Origin: JAHEEL01 sp034660035
GTDB lineage: Bacteria; Actinomycetota; Acidimicrobiia; Spongiisociales; UBA5794
DNA: 32,137 nt
Direction of reading: 5' to 3'
NCBI GenBank assembly: GCA_034660035.1
Contig: JAYEIJ010000117.1
Span: 1-32,137, forward strand
Shown: positions 14,726 through 23,117 of the stretch, in pieces
Position numbering within the stretch: position 1 is the stretch's first letter
Layout: the number at the start of each line of letters is the position of its first letter
Translations under genes and position numbers: made by a program
Notes under the pieces: generated by a model
What the model saw: the letters and a program-made list of their open reading frames with translations, nothing else
Told to the model about the DNA's origin: nothing
The model's database searches: none

Positions 14726-15784
14726 ATGCGTGCACTACGGAAGCTCAGTTCGGGTCCCGGTCTCGAAATGGTCGACATCCCGATTCCGAAGGTGGGGCCG
14801 GACGAGGTGCTCATCGAGGTGCGTGCGACCTCGATATGCGGCACTGATCTCCACATCTACGAATGGAATCCGTGGGCCGCCGATCACGTGTCTCCCCCGA
14901 TCACGGTCGGACATGAACTCACCGGAGTGGTCGTGGACCGGGGCGCGAACGTGACTGAACCGGAGATCGGGCAGCTTGTCTCAGCGGAGTCGCATGTCGT
15001 CTGCAACATATGCGCCTGGTGCCGGACCGGCCAGGGTCACCTCTGCCCGAAGACCGAGATCCTCGGTGTCCACCGTGACGGTGCCTACGCAGAGTACGTC
15101 GTGGTACCCGCTCAGAACGCGTGGCCCGACCCGCCGGACATGCCCCTGTCGATAGCGTCGCTCCAGGAGAACTTCGGGAACGCCGTTCACACCGCAACGG
15201 TCCCGTCGGTTGCCGGCCGCAAGGTGCTTGTCACCGGCTCCGGGCCGGTTGGAGCGATGGCGATCGCGGTCGCCAAGGCGCTCGGAGCCCGAGCCGTCTA
15301 CGCGACCGACATCTCCGACTACCGGCTCGACCTCGCGACGACGATGGGAGCGGACCGGACCATCAACCCGCTTCGTGAAGACGTCGCCGACGTCATCGCC
15401 GAAGCTACCGAGGGGGAGGGCGTCGACGTCCTCCTGGAGATGTCGGGGGCGCCATCGGCTCTCGAAGCCGGCTTCGCGGCTCTGAAACCGGGAGGGGAGG
15501 CAGCACTTCTGGGGCTGACGTCGGAGCGGTTCCCGTTCGACATCGACGACAACATCATCTTCAAGGGAGCAACGGTGCACGGCATCGTCGGGAGACGTCT
15601 GTGGCAGACGTGGCTCGAGATGCGAGGATTGATCCGGTCCGGGGCCGTCGACCTTGCACCGGTGATCACACACCGGTTCGCTCTCGACGACTACGAGAAG
15701 GCGTTCGAACTCATGCAATCAGGTGAGTGCGGCAAGGTCATCATGTTCCCGGATCCGACCTATGCCGACGGACCACTGAGCTGA
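14726..15784 (+). CDS. tdh: L-threonine 3-dehydrogenase
   Basis: This 352-residue zinc-dependent dehydrogenase oxidises threonine with NAD to 2-amino-3-ketobutyrate. Catalytic-zinc motifs are SICGTDLHIY (C38) and GHE (H63, E64). The structural zinc loop has C93, C96, C99 and C107. The Rossmann turn is GSGPVG (171-176). EWNPWA and ENFGNAVHTA are characteristic of Tdh rather than generic alcohol dehydrogenases. The kbl gene follows after 10 bp, which confirms the pathway. Confidence 0.95.
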   Translation: MRALRKLSSGPGLEMVDIPIPKVGPDEVLIEVRATSICGTDLHIYEWNPWAADHVSPPITVGHELTGVVVDRGANVTEPEIGQLVSAESHVVCNICAWCRTGQGHLCPKTEILGVHRDGAYAEYVVVPAQNAWPDPPDMPLSIASLQENFGNAVHTATVPSVAGRKVLVTGSGPVGAMAIAVAKALGARAVYATDISDYRLDLATTMGADRTINPLREDVADVIAEATEGEGVDVLLEMSGAPSALEAGFAALKPGGEAALLGLTSERFPFDIDDNIIFKGATVHGIVGRRLWQTWLEMRGLIRSGAVDLAPVITHRFALDDYEKAFELMQSGECGKVIMFPDPTYADGPLS

Positions 15785-15794
15785 CGGAGGCACC

Positions 15795-16985
15795 ATGACC
15801 GACAAGACAGCATTCATCCGCGACGAGGTCCAGGCGCTCAAGGATCAGGGCCTGTACAACACGATCCGCACGGTCAACGGCCCCCAGGGGGCGCACCTGA
15901 CGGTCAACGGGCAGAGGGTTCTCAACTTCTGTTCGAACAACTACCTGGGTCTCGCCAACGATCCGCGTCTCGTGCGGGCAGCAACGGCGGCGCTCGATCG
16001 CTACGGCGTCGGACCCGGCGCTGTGAGGACGATCGCCGGCACGATGACGATCCACACCGAACTCGAAGAGGCGCTTGCCCTGTTCAAAGGGGTTGAGGCG
16101 ACGATCTCGTTCCAGTCCGGTTTCACGGCCAATCTGGCGGTGATCCCGGCGCTCGCCGGAGCGGGGGACGTCATCATCTCCGATGAGTTGAACCACGCAT
16201 CGATCGTTGACGGCGTGCGTCTTTCCAAGGCGGGCCGGAAGATCTACGCCCACAATGACGTCGGCGCGCTCCGTGAACGCCTCGCCGAAGCCCGTGAAGA
16301 GGGTGCAAACCAGATTCTCGTGATCACCGACGGTGTGTTCTCGATGGACGGAGACCTGACACCGCTCGACCGAATCGTCGATGCCGCAGACGACTTCGAC
16401 GCGATGGTGATGGTCGATGACGCCCACGGTGAAGGCGTGGTCGGGCGCGGAGGGCGAGGCATCGTCGATCATTTCGGCCTCCAAGGCCGCGTTGACGTCG
16501 AAGTGGGCACGATGTCGAAGGCGTTCGGCGCGGTCGGCGGATACGTCGCCGGGTCTGAGGAGCTGATCGAGTGGCTTCGTCAGCGCGGCCGACCGTTCTT
16601 GTTCTCGTCGGCGATCACGCCACCGGATGTGGCGGCGTGCATCGCAGCGGTTGAGATTCTCGACGGCTCAACCGAACTCGTCGACCGGCTCTGGTCGAAT
16701 TCGGCTGCGTTCAAATCGATGATGACCGACGCGGGGTTCGACATCGGCGTGAGCGAGACGCCGATCACACCGGTCATGCTCGGCGACGAGCACCTCGCTC
16801 GTGAGTTCTCTCGCAAGCTCTTGGAGGAGCAGTCGGTCTTCGCACAAGCGATCGCCTTCCCGACCGTCGCCCGCGGCAAGGCGAGGATCCGGGTCATGAT
16901 CTCCGCAGCCCACAGTTCAGAGGATCTCGAGAGGGGCGCGGCATCGTTCGTGACGGTCGGTCGTGAACTGGGCGTCGTTACCTGA
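15795..16985 (+). CDS. kbl: Glycine C-acetyltransferase (2-amino-3-ketobutyrate CoA ligase)
   Basis: This 396-residue PLP enzyme of the alpha-oxoamine synthase family cleaves 2-amino-3-ketobutyrate with CoA to glycine and acetyl-CoA. The PLP lysine is K242 in GTMSKAFG; DDAHGEG (208-214) and NHAS hold the cofactor. FCSNNYLGL is the family N-terminal signature. GGAGG (15786-15790) precedes the ATG by 4 nt. The family also contains BioF and ALA synthase, but pairing with tdh makes Kbl the firm choice. The product glycine can enter the glycine cleavage system, whose P-protein is encoded 10 kb away. Confidence 0.95.
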   Translation: MTDKTAFIRDEVQALKDQGLYNTIRTVNGPQGAHLTVNGQRVLNFCSNNYLGLANDPRLVRAATAALDRYGVGPGAVRTIAGTMTIHTELEEALALFKGVEATISFQSGFTANLAVIPALAGAGDVIISDELNHASIVDGVRLSKAGRKIYAHNDVGALRERLAEAREEGANQILVITDGVFSMDGDLTPLDRIVDAADDFDAMVMVDDAHGEGVVGRGGRGIVDHFGLQGRVDVEVGTMSKAFGAVGGYVAGSEELIEWLRQRGRPFLFSSAITPPDVAACIAAVEILDGSTELVDRLWSNSAAFKSMMTDAGFDIGVSETPITPVMLGDEHLAREFSRKLLEEQSVFAQAIAFPTVARGKARIRVMISAAHSSEDLERGAASFVTVGRELGVVT

Positions 16986-17100
16986 CGAAGATCATCGCGA
17001 GGCCGGCCGGCTCAGATGGACCTGAGACGGATTCCCCGACGGAGCAACAGATTCGACGGGACGGTCGCTAGATTCAGACACCGCTGGGGGATGATCAACC

Positions 17101-18150
17101 ATGTCTGAGACATCGCAGAACACCAAGGGAGTACCCGCCTCGTGGGGGCGCCTTGCCTTGCGCGGGTCGCTTCTGCTGCTCGGGATGGTCTCGATCTACT
17201 TCTTCCTTCCGACGCTCCTGAGCCTTGCCGAGAGTGCCCCCCAACTCGAGAACGTGAAGTGGCGCTGGTTCCTTCTGATGTGGCTGTTGATGACCGGAGC
17301 GTTCGTTTCGCAGTGGGCGCTCACCCGAATAGCGGCACCGGGAATCTCCTGGTTCGTTGCCGCCACTTCGCAACTCACGTCGAACGCGGCAGTGAAGGTG
17401 ATCCCCGGTGGAGTCGTTGCGGGCGGCGCCTTCTACTTCCGGATGCTGGCGGTTTCCGGAGTGCCGATGGGCACGGCGATCACGGCGCTCGCCGCCGTTG
17501 GGATCCTCTCCAACCTCGTGCTCCTCGCTCTCCCCGCAGTGGCCGTCGTAATCGCTGTCGTCTCCGCTCCCATCCCCGAAGGTATGCTCCCCGTGGCGAT
17601 AGCGGGGACCGTGATGTTCGTCGCGATGTTCAGTGCCACGGTCGCCATCGTGAGGTTCGACCGGCCCCTCCACTGGGTCGGTTGGGTCGTCGAACGCGTC
17701 GTCGGATGGGCGGGTCGACTGCTGAAGAAGGACTGGACGCTCACCGCCGACGATCTCATCGAGCGGCGCGACGAGGTCGTGTCCGCTCTCGGGAAGCGGT
17801 GGCACAAGGCGCTCGCGGTGGCCGTGTCGAACTGGCTCCTCGACTACGCCACTCTCGTTGTGGCTCTGATCGCCGTCGGAGCCAACCCTCGCCCGAGTCT
17901 CGTCCTGCTCGCGTTCGCCGGTGCGGCCGTACTCGGCATGATCCCGATCACCCCGGGTGGTCTCGGATTCGTGGAAGCCGGACTCGTCGGCATGCTGACT
18001 ATCGCCGGCATCCCGGCAGGCGACGCGCTCCTCGCCACACTCGCCTACCGCCTCTTCCAGTTCTGGCTCCCGATCCCCGCCGGCTTCGTTTCGTACATCC
18101 TGTTCCGAAACCGCTACGGGAAGCTCTCCGAACTCCCGAAGATCTCCTGA
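17101..18150 (+). CDS. Flippase-like/UPF0104 (LPG synthase TM region) membrane protein
   Basis: The 349-residue protein has about eight transmembrane segments. The block near the C-terminus (MIPITPGGLGFVEAGLVGML) is the hallmark of the YbhN/AglD-type family, and SNAAVKVIPGG near residue 97 matches its first conserved region. Members are thought to move lipid-linked substrates or resemble the membrane half of lysyl-PG synthases; no catalytic soluble domain is attached. The ATG at 17101 has a GGGGGA run about 9 nt upstream. It ends 3 nt from the convergent end of the Tad operon. Confidence 0.82.
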   Translation: MSETSQNTKGVPASWGRLALRGSLLLLGMVSIYFFLPTLLSLAESAPQLENVKWRWFLLMWLLMTGAFVSQWALTRIAAPGISWFVAATSQLTSNAAVKVIPGGVVAGGAFYFRMLAVSGVPMGTAITALAAVGILSNLVLLALPAVAVVIAVVSAPIPEGMLPVAIAGTVMFVAMFSATVAIVRFDRPLHWVGWVVERVVGWAGRLLKKDWTLTADDLIERRDEVVSALGKRWHKALAVAVSNWLLDYATLVVALIAVGANPRPSLVLLAFAGAAVLGMIPITPGGLGFVEAGLVGMLTIAGIPAGDALLATLAYRLFQFWLPIPAGFVSYILFRNRYGKLSELPKIS

Positions 18151-18153
18151 TCG

Positions 18154-18552
18154 TCAACCCTGTCGGGGTGTAGCGCAGGCGCGCACCGTGACTCCCTGGG
18201 CGCCGACTCCGATGTTTCCCAGGATCCGCGGCCGGAAGTGGTCCGTCACCGACACACAGACGGTCGCACCGTCTGTCGTCGCGGTCGCTGTGCGACCCGA
18301 TCGGGATCGGGCCGCGAGTGATGCCGTTTCCGCAGCAGCGACGGCGGAGCCCCGGTCGAGGTTGGTCGCGCCGTGGTAGGCCGATGCCACATCCAGGTGT
18401 GCGGCTCCCGCCTCTGCCCCGGCATCCGCGGCGAAGGCGGCCTCCCGATACGTCGCTGCGAGCAGTGACACATCGAGTGCGAGCCCGAGTACGACGAAGC
18501 CGATGAAGAACAGTGCCCCGAGATACGGAAGCATCGATCCACGCTCGTTCAT
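18154..18552 (-). CDS. TadG-like pilus-assembly protein, last gene of the Tad operon
   Basis: The 132-residue protein begins MNERGSMLPYLGALFFIGFVVLGLALDVSLL, the Flp-assembly TadE/G N-terminal helix, then a helical AAFAADAGAEAGA segment and an extracytoplasmic domain. It lacks the glutamate five residues after the RG site and is much shorter than proteobacterial TadG. A role as a minor pilin or membrane organiser is inferred. Its ATG overlaps the upstream stop by 4 bp. Confidence 0.75.
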   Translation of the reverse strand: MNERGSMLPYLGALFFIGFVVLGLALDVSLLAATYREAAFAADAGAEAGAAHLDVASAYHGATNLDRGSAVAAAETASLAARSRSGRTATATTDGATVCVSVTDHFRPRILGNIGVGAQGVTVRACATPRQG

Positions 18553-18908
18553 GGGTGGCTCCGATACGGACTGAACGCAGTAGTCGCCCGACCGGTGACC
18601 GTTTGATGGATGGGGCTGCCCGCCGGTCCGACGAGGGGCACGTTGATACGAATCTCGATGGATAGCGACGCCCCGGAAGTCGTTGCCACGACGTCGGCGG
18701 CGGGCATCAGATCGCGGGCGATCCGAGCGGCGTCATCCGGACCGCCGTAGCGGACTCCGTACTGCGCCGCATACGCCGCGACTTCGGAGACCTCGGCGGA
18801 AGCTGCTCCGAGCCGACCGACCGTCACCAGGACCTGACTGATCACGAGCACGAACACGAAACCGATGGCCAGGGTTCCGATCAAGGCGGTGCCGCGTTCG
18901 CTGTTCAT
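18549..18908 (-). CDS. TadE/F-like minor pilin (pseudopilin)
   Basis: The 119-residue product MNSERGTALIGTLAIGFVFVLVISQVLV has an N-terminal ERG-type processing site and one long hydrophobic helix, then a small extracytoplasmic domain. The ATG at 18908 is chosen because it overlaps the TadE stop as TGATG and gives the short pilin-like leader; the upstream open frame (to 18986) lies inside tadE. The assignment rests on topology and operon position. Confidence 0.72.
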   Translation of the reverse strand: MNSERGTALIGTLAIGFVFVLVISQVLVTVGRLGAASAEVSEVAAYAAQYGVRYGGPDDAARIARDLMPAADVVATTSGASLSIEIRINVPLVGPAGSPIHQTVTGRATTAFSPYRSHP

Positions 18909-19252
18909 CACGGCGGGACCACAACGGGCGCCGTCGAAGCCGCATGAAGGGTGATCGGGATCAGGTCTGGACCGGGTGGCAACCACCGTATGACGGCCCG
19001 TGCGGTGACGCCGACCCCGTCGGACTCGATGAACGCGTTCACGCTTGAGGCACCGGGAACGATGCGAGCGAGTTCGCCTTTGAGCCTGCCCGCTTCGACG
19101 CCGAGATCGCTTCCGGGTCTGCCTGCTCGTCGCGCGGCCGCAGCGACGGCCGTTTGCGCCGTGTCGCGAGCGACCACGACGAACGCGACCTGAGTGATGA
19201 TCACGATCAGCAGGAAGATGACGGCAGTCGCTGCGAGCGACTCGACGATCAC
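18908..19252 (-). CDS. tadE: TadE-like pseudopilin, start codon unresolved
   Basis: The protein has helix ESLAATAVIFLLIVIITQVAFVVVA and an extracytoplasmic domain of about 70 residues. The classic prepilin site RG/SVIVE (Glu at +5) lies partly upstream of the only well-placed start, GTG 19252 with GAGGA 4-5 nt before it. That start begins at VIVE and so loses the cleavage site. No ATG, GTG or TTG lies in frame between it and the pilin region; the next is at 19417, inside flp. A CTG or a -1 shift from flp could supply the missing RGS. The family call is good, the start is not. Confidence 0.65.
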   Translation of the reverse strand: MIVESLAATAVIFLLIVIITQVAFVVVARDTAQTAVAAAARRAGRPGSDLGVEAGRLKGELARIVPGASSVNAFIESDGVGVTARAVIRWLPPGPDLIPITLHAASTAPVVVPP

Positions 19253-19263
19253 CGATCCTCGGT

Positions 19264-19419
19264 CTACGAGAAGAACCCCGTCATCTGAGCCACGATGCTC
19301 GACCAGACGTCGGCAGTGGCGCTCCGAACCTGGGGCAGCAGCATCGCGATCACCAGCACCGCGATCGTTGCCAGACCCAACCACTCGACGGTGGTTGCGC
19401 CTCGTTCCTCGTTCCACAT
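19264..19419 (-). CDS. flp: Flp-type (type IVb) pilin, 51 residues
   Basis: From ATG 19419, with near-ideal GGGAGGTGA just upstream, the frame encodes MWNEERG, then ATTVEW and a hydrophobic helix, ending at TAG 19264. Cleavage after G7 leaves A1-T-T-V-E5-W, matching the Flp G/xxxxE(Y/W) motif. The mature chain would be 44 residues, typical of Flp pilins. It is too short for a 60-residue cutoff and easily missed. It sits between tadC (14 bp away) and tadE, as expected for the major pilus subunit. Confidence 0.9.
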   Translation of the reverse strand: MWNEERGATTVEWLGLATIAVLVIAMLLPQVRSATADVWSSIVAQMTGFFS

Positions 19420-19433
19420 GTTCACCTCCCTTC

Positions 19434-20255
19434 CTATGGATCCCCCGCCAGGCTTCGGAGACCGACGAGGGTTGGATAGAGCAAGAAGAGCAGCGTCACC
19501 GGCACCATCAGGGCGAGCACCGGACCGTACGTCGTGAGGGCTCGCCGACCGCCTTCGGCCGTCAGGTCGCGAGCCAGGGCGGCCCGGTAGTCGGCGCCGA
19601 GTTCACCGAGGGCATCGGCAAGACGTCCTCCCGTGTCGTGAGCGTGAGCGAGGAGTGTGTAGAGGCGGGCGCCCTCCGGGTCGGCCGTCCGTCGAGTATT
19701 GCGCTGCAACGCTTCGCTGATGCCGCGTCCTTCTTCGACCTCGTCGATCGCCACGCTGAGTTCCTCAGAAGCCACTCCGATCGACTCGTCGACGTATCGC
19801 CGGATGGCCGTGGCTATCGACTCCCCGGCGATGACGTGGAGCGAAAGGGCGTCGGTCACGATGGGGAGTTCGAATCGGAGCCGGCGTGCCCTGCGATCTC
19901 TCCTGGTCGAGACCCACATACCGAACACGAGCCATCCGGTCGCTGCTCCAAGCGCGGCGAGGGGGAGCACCGCGCGACCCGGTCCTTCAACGAACAGGTC
20001 CCCCTGAGAGACAAGTGCTCCGACGATGCCGCCGGCGGCAGCGGTAGCGCAGCGGCGGAGGAGGATCTCACCTCTCGACCAGTCGAGTCCTGCAGCCGCG
20101 ACCGGCGATTCATCGATGGGATCCTGCTCGGTCTCCATGGACGGAGGAGCCGGTCGGAGATATCTGCCGACCCGCTCGCTCAGGTTCGTCGTCCGGCTTG
20201 CGATAACGATCAGCAGAACGCCCGCCGCGAGTACGAGGGCTGCGGCTATGTTCAT
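19434..20255 (-). CDS. tadC: Tad pilus inner-membrane platform protein TadC
   Basis: The 273-residue protein carries a type II secretion F domain: RRLRFELPIVTDALSLHVIAGESI with the following amphipathic helices, flanked by transmembrane segments at the N-terminus (2-20), the middle and the C-terminus. The start ATG 20255 overlaps the tadB stop by 4 bp; an upstream open frame to 20420 is a tadB shadow. TadC pairs with TadB to form the platform on which the ATPase works. Confidence 0.88.
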   Translation of the reverse strand: MNIAAALVLAAGVLLIVIASRTTNLSERVGRYLRPAPPSMETEQDPIDESPVAAAGLDWSRGEILLRRCATAAAGGIVGALVSQGDLFVEGPGRAVLPLAALGAATGWLVFGMWVSTRRDRRARRLRFELPIVTDALSLHVIAGESIATAIRRYVDESIGVASEELSVAIDEVEEGRGISEALQRNTRRTADPEGARLYTLLAHAHDTGGRLADALGELGADYRAALARDLTAEGGRRALTTYGPVLALMVPVTLLFLLYPTLVGLRSLAGDP

Positions 20256-21058
20256 CGCAGGACCCGGGGAGCGCTGGAGAGGCGTGCTGAGCGTCTGGCT
20301 GCGAGGAACCCAAGACCGGTCGATACGAAACCGATGGCGATCACCATCGCTCCGGTCGCTGTTCGGTACGCATCTGCGGCCTGGGGGTTGGTCGAGATCG
20401 TCAGCGACAGCAGTGCCCACGGTGCGGCGAGCGCCACGGCGGCGGTCATCCGTTGTTCAGTGAGAGCGGCTGCATGTGCGCGGCGCAGCCGCAGTTCATC
20501 AGAGACCGACACGCCGAGGGACGAGATGACGGTACCGACCCGGTGTCCCCCGGACCGATGGGCGAACGAGAGCGTTGCGAGAACCCGATCGCTCGTTGCG
20601 TCATCGAGTTCGTGGCGGAGGCGTTCGAGAGCGGGAACGAAGCCGTCCCCGAACGACACGGATTCCTCAACATTGCGCGATGCCGCAGCCAACGGGTTCG
20701 GGGCGTGCCGGGCGGCCGCGATGAAGGCATCCGGAAGAGTTGCTCCCGCGGCGACCCTTCCTTTCAGCAAGGCGAGGAAATCCGGCCAGGCCTCAGCGAT
20801 GGACTCGCGCTGCCGGCGCCTCCGGGAAGCATCGACCACGAACGGCGCCGATGCGGCGAGTGCCGCGATAGCGATGGCTGCGGCCGGGACCGCAAGGATC
20901 CCAAGAGCGAGGATTCCTGCGATGGTGCCGGTCGCAGCCGCAGCCGGCAACACCCAGGCAGAGGGAAGGCTGAGTCGCGGCAACCGAAGAGACGGCGTCC
21001 ATCCGGTCACGGCGATCCATGCGGCGGCGCCGGCGAGCACGACGGCAATGCCCCTCAT
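20252..21058 (-). CDS. tadB: Tad pilus inner-membrane platform protein TadB
   Basis: The 268-residue protein has N-terminal membrane helices, then the T2SSF core (ESIAEAWPDFLALLKGRVAAGATLPDAF) and C-terminal membrane helices near 205-255. The sequence pattern and place between tadA and tadC define it. ATG 21058 overlaps the tadA stop by 4 bp, so translation is probably coupled. Confidence 0.88.
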   Translation of the reverse strand: MRGIAVVLAGAAAWIAVTGWTPSLRLPRLSLPSAWVLPAAAATGTIAGILALGILAVPAAAIAIAALAASAPFVVDASRRRRQRESIAEAWPDFLALLKGRVAAGATLPDAFIAAARHAPNPLAAASRNVEESVSFGDGFVPALERLRHELDDATSDRVLATLSFAHRSGGHRVGTVISSLGVSVSDELRLRRAHAAALTEQRMTAAVALAAPWALLSLTISTNPQAADAYRTATGAMVIAIGFVSTGLGFLAARRSARLSSAPRVLR

Positions 21059-22077
21059 GGTCGCCAGCCGGTCGGGTCGAGGCGCGGATCATCGGGTGTG
21101 CTGCCCGTCCAGTGAAGACCCGACGGACCCGCCTCGAAGATGGGTTGCAGGGTGAACACTTCACCGGACAGCTGTTCCGGAACGAAGGCGATCTCCTCGA
21201 CCGTTCGAGTTCTGCCGGTGCGGCGAATGAAGACCACGAGATCGATGACCGAGGCGACCGTGCGTCGCACGAACGGTATCGCCACGTTCTGACCTGCGAG
21301 AACGCTGTACGAAACCAGCTTCTCCAGAGCGTCTCGTGCCGAGTTGGCGTGGAGGGTCGCGATTCCGGAGCATCCGGCGTTGAGCGCCATCAGCATGTCG
21401 AGGGCCTCGGGTCCTCGAACCTCGCCCACGACGATCCGATCGGGACGCTGACGCAGAGCCTCACGAACGAGATCGCGAAGCGTGATCTCGGCTCCTCCGT
21501 CGAGACCGGCGTCACGGGTCTGCATCTGTGTCATGTCCGGCAAGTCGGCGTCGATCTCGAACACTTCCTCACACGTCACGACTCTGCGGTCCGGGGGCAC
21601 CTCACGCAGCAGGCAGTTGACGAGGGTCGTCTTTCCAGCCCCCGGTGCGCCGGCTACGAGCACCGAGAGATCACGGGACATGGCCTCATGAAGCAAGGCG
21701 GCAGATGGTGGAGTCAGTGTTCCTCTCTCAACGAGCTCGTCGAGTCCGGTGGCTGTGACGACGAACTTCCGGATCTGGATGTTGAGGCGATCCGGATGCG
21801 TGACCGGAGGACCCGTGATGTGGACCCGGGACCCATCCGCGAGTTGTGCCGACACGATGGGTGATGACAGGTCCACCCGTCTCCCGGTTCCGGCGAGCAA
21901 CTGGTCGGCGAACCGACGGAGCGTGGCCGTGTCGGCAACGATCGGCACGAGTTCCTTGATGCCGTTGCGCACGACGAACGTTCGGTGCCCGCCGATGACG
22001 ATGATCTCTTCAACGGTCGGGTCATCGAGAAGCTCCCCGAGGAACCCGAGCCGATGTGGTTGCGCCGTGACCGTCAC
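21055..22077 (-). CDS. tadA: Tad pilus motor ATPase TadA (CpaF family)
   Basis: This 340-residue secretion ATPase should power pilus assembly. It has Walker A GAPGAGKT (143-150), the acidic Asp-box region TCEEVFEID (168-176), Walker B RIVVGEVRGPE (214-224) and His-box ATLHANS with H243. GTG 22077 is chosen because it overlaps the upstream stop as GTGA; the longer frame to 22200 reads into tadZ and has no family likeness. It is shorter at the N-terminus than many CpaF proteins, lacking most of the leading helical domain. Confidence 0.92.
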   Translation of the reverse strand: MTVTAQPHRLGFLGELLDDPTVEEIIVIGGHRTFVVRNGIKELVPIVADTATLRRFADQLLAGTGRRVDLSSPIVSAQLADGSRVHITGPPVTHPDRLNIQIRKFVVTATGLDELVERGTLTPPSAALLHEAMSRDLSVLVAGAPGAGKTTLVNCLLREVPPDRRVVTCEEVFEIDADLPDMTQMQTRDAGLDGGAEITLRDLVREALRQRPDRIVVGEVRGPEALDMLMALNAGCSGIATLHANSARDALEKLVSYSVLAGQNVAIPFVRRTVASVIDLVVFIRRTGRTRTVEEIAFVPEQLSGEVFTLQPIFEAGPSGLHWTGSTPDDPRLDPTGWRP

Positions 22078-23117
22078 GAGAGCGTCCCCAGTGCTGCGAG
22101 CGAGCGCCTCAGGCGACCGTCGGGGCGTTTCGCGGCAAGAGACGCGACCCGAATCGCAGGACGATCCGGAATCACGGCCGCCGGTTCGATACCCGTCCAC
22201 TCCTTGGCTGCCGCGACGACATCCCCTTGACTACGCGGAGCGACCCGATTCAAGACAACGGTCGGTGGCGGCCCCGACCAAGAGGCGACCAAGTGGGCGG
22301 CCCGAACGACACCGACGGCACTGGCGTCGATAACGAGCACGGCCACGTCCGAGCGCTTCAGGACAGGATCATCCGGTTCAGCGGTCCCAAGATCCACGAC
22401 AACGCGGTCGAACGCGACGACGGCCGCATCGATCACATCGTCGATCATCGCCGGTCTGAGCGGAGCCTCTCCGATGCGGTGAGAACCCGTGATCACCGAG
22501 ATCGGCCCCATTCGATGCAGTGCCTCGTCGGCGATGGACCCGGTCATGCGCACCTGGTCGGCTGCGTCGGTGATGTCGGGACGAGGTGGTAGGCCGAGTC
22601 GGATGGCGATCGATGGCGCCGTCACGTCGAGATCGATAAGCAGGGTGGACGATCGACTGCCGGACTCCCAAGCGAGACCGAGAGCGACCTCGGTCGTGCC
22701 GGGCGCACCGCGTGGACCGATGACGGAGATGACCTCCCCCGTTCCATCCCGGTCCAGCAGGGCGGATGCCGGAGAGATGAATCGGATCGCTGTCACGATC
22801 GTTCGAACGTCCGCTGTGTCCGGAAGCAGTTCGTTGACCCCGGCCGATCGGAGCATCACGGCCGCCGGTCCGTCCTCGAACGGATGGATGCCCAGTACGC
22901 CAAGGCCTGCTCGTTGCCATGCCGCGATCTGGACCGGTGTGACCCACGACACTTCACCACCCGCGACGACGACGTCGATGTCTTCTGCGTGCTCCTCGAT
23001 CTCGTGAGGCTGGAATGCCCTCAGCACGATCCGGAGCTCGGCGGTTTCGCGAGCGTATGACACGAGACCCGGTTCCCAGTCCCGGGCGGAGAGAACGGTG
23101 GCGACGCGAACGCTCAT
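22074..23117 (-). CDS. tadZ: TadZ/CpaE-type MinD-like localisation protein with degenerate P-loop
   Basis: The 347-residue protein has a receiver-like N-terminal domain (about 1-115) and a MinD/ParA-like domain. The expected deviant Walker A (KGGxGKT) is GPRGAPGTT (134-142), with both lysines missing. LLIDLDVTAPSIA and DRVVVDLGTAEPDD correspond to later switch/Walker B regions. TadZ proteins often have atypical P-loops and place the pilus at a pole; ATP binding may be weak or lost here. ATG 23117 overlaps cpaB by 4 bp. Confidence 0.82.
   Translation of the reverse strand: MSVRVATVLSARDWEPGLVSYARETAELRIVLRAFQPHEIEEHAEDIDVVVAGGEVSWVTPVQIAAWQRAGLGVLGIHPFEDGPAAVMLRSAGVNELLPDTADVRTIVTAIRFISPASALLDRDGTGEVISVIGPRGAPGTTEVALGLAWESGSRSSTLLIDLDVTAPSIAIRLGLPPRPDITDAADQVRMTGSIADEALHRMGPISVITGSHRIGEAPLRPAMIDDVIDAAVVAFDRVVVDLGTAEPDDPVLKRSDVAVLVIDASAVGVVRAAHLVASWSGPPPTVVLNRVAPRSQGDVVAAAKEWTGIEPAAVIPDRPAIRVASLAAKRPDGRLRRSLAALGTLS

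Noticed and set aside
16986..17100. GCCGGCCGGC palindrome after kbl as terminator
   Set aside because: Stem and loop are too short to separate from background GC palindromes, and there is no T-tract.
19194..21155. 653-codon plus-strand frame across the Tad operon
   Set aside because: It is antisense to flp, tadC and tadB, has low-complexity Arg/Ser/Ala sequence, and the minus-strand genes have clear domains and overlaps.
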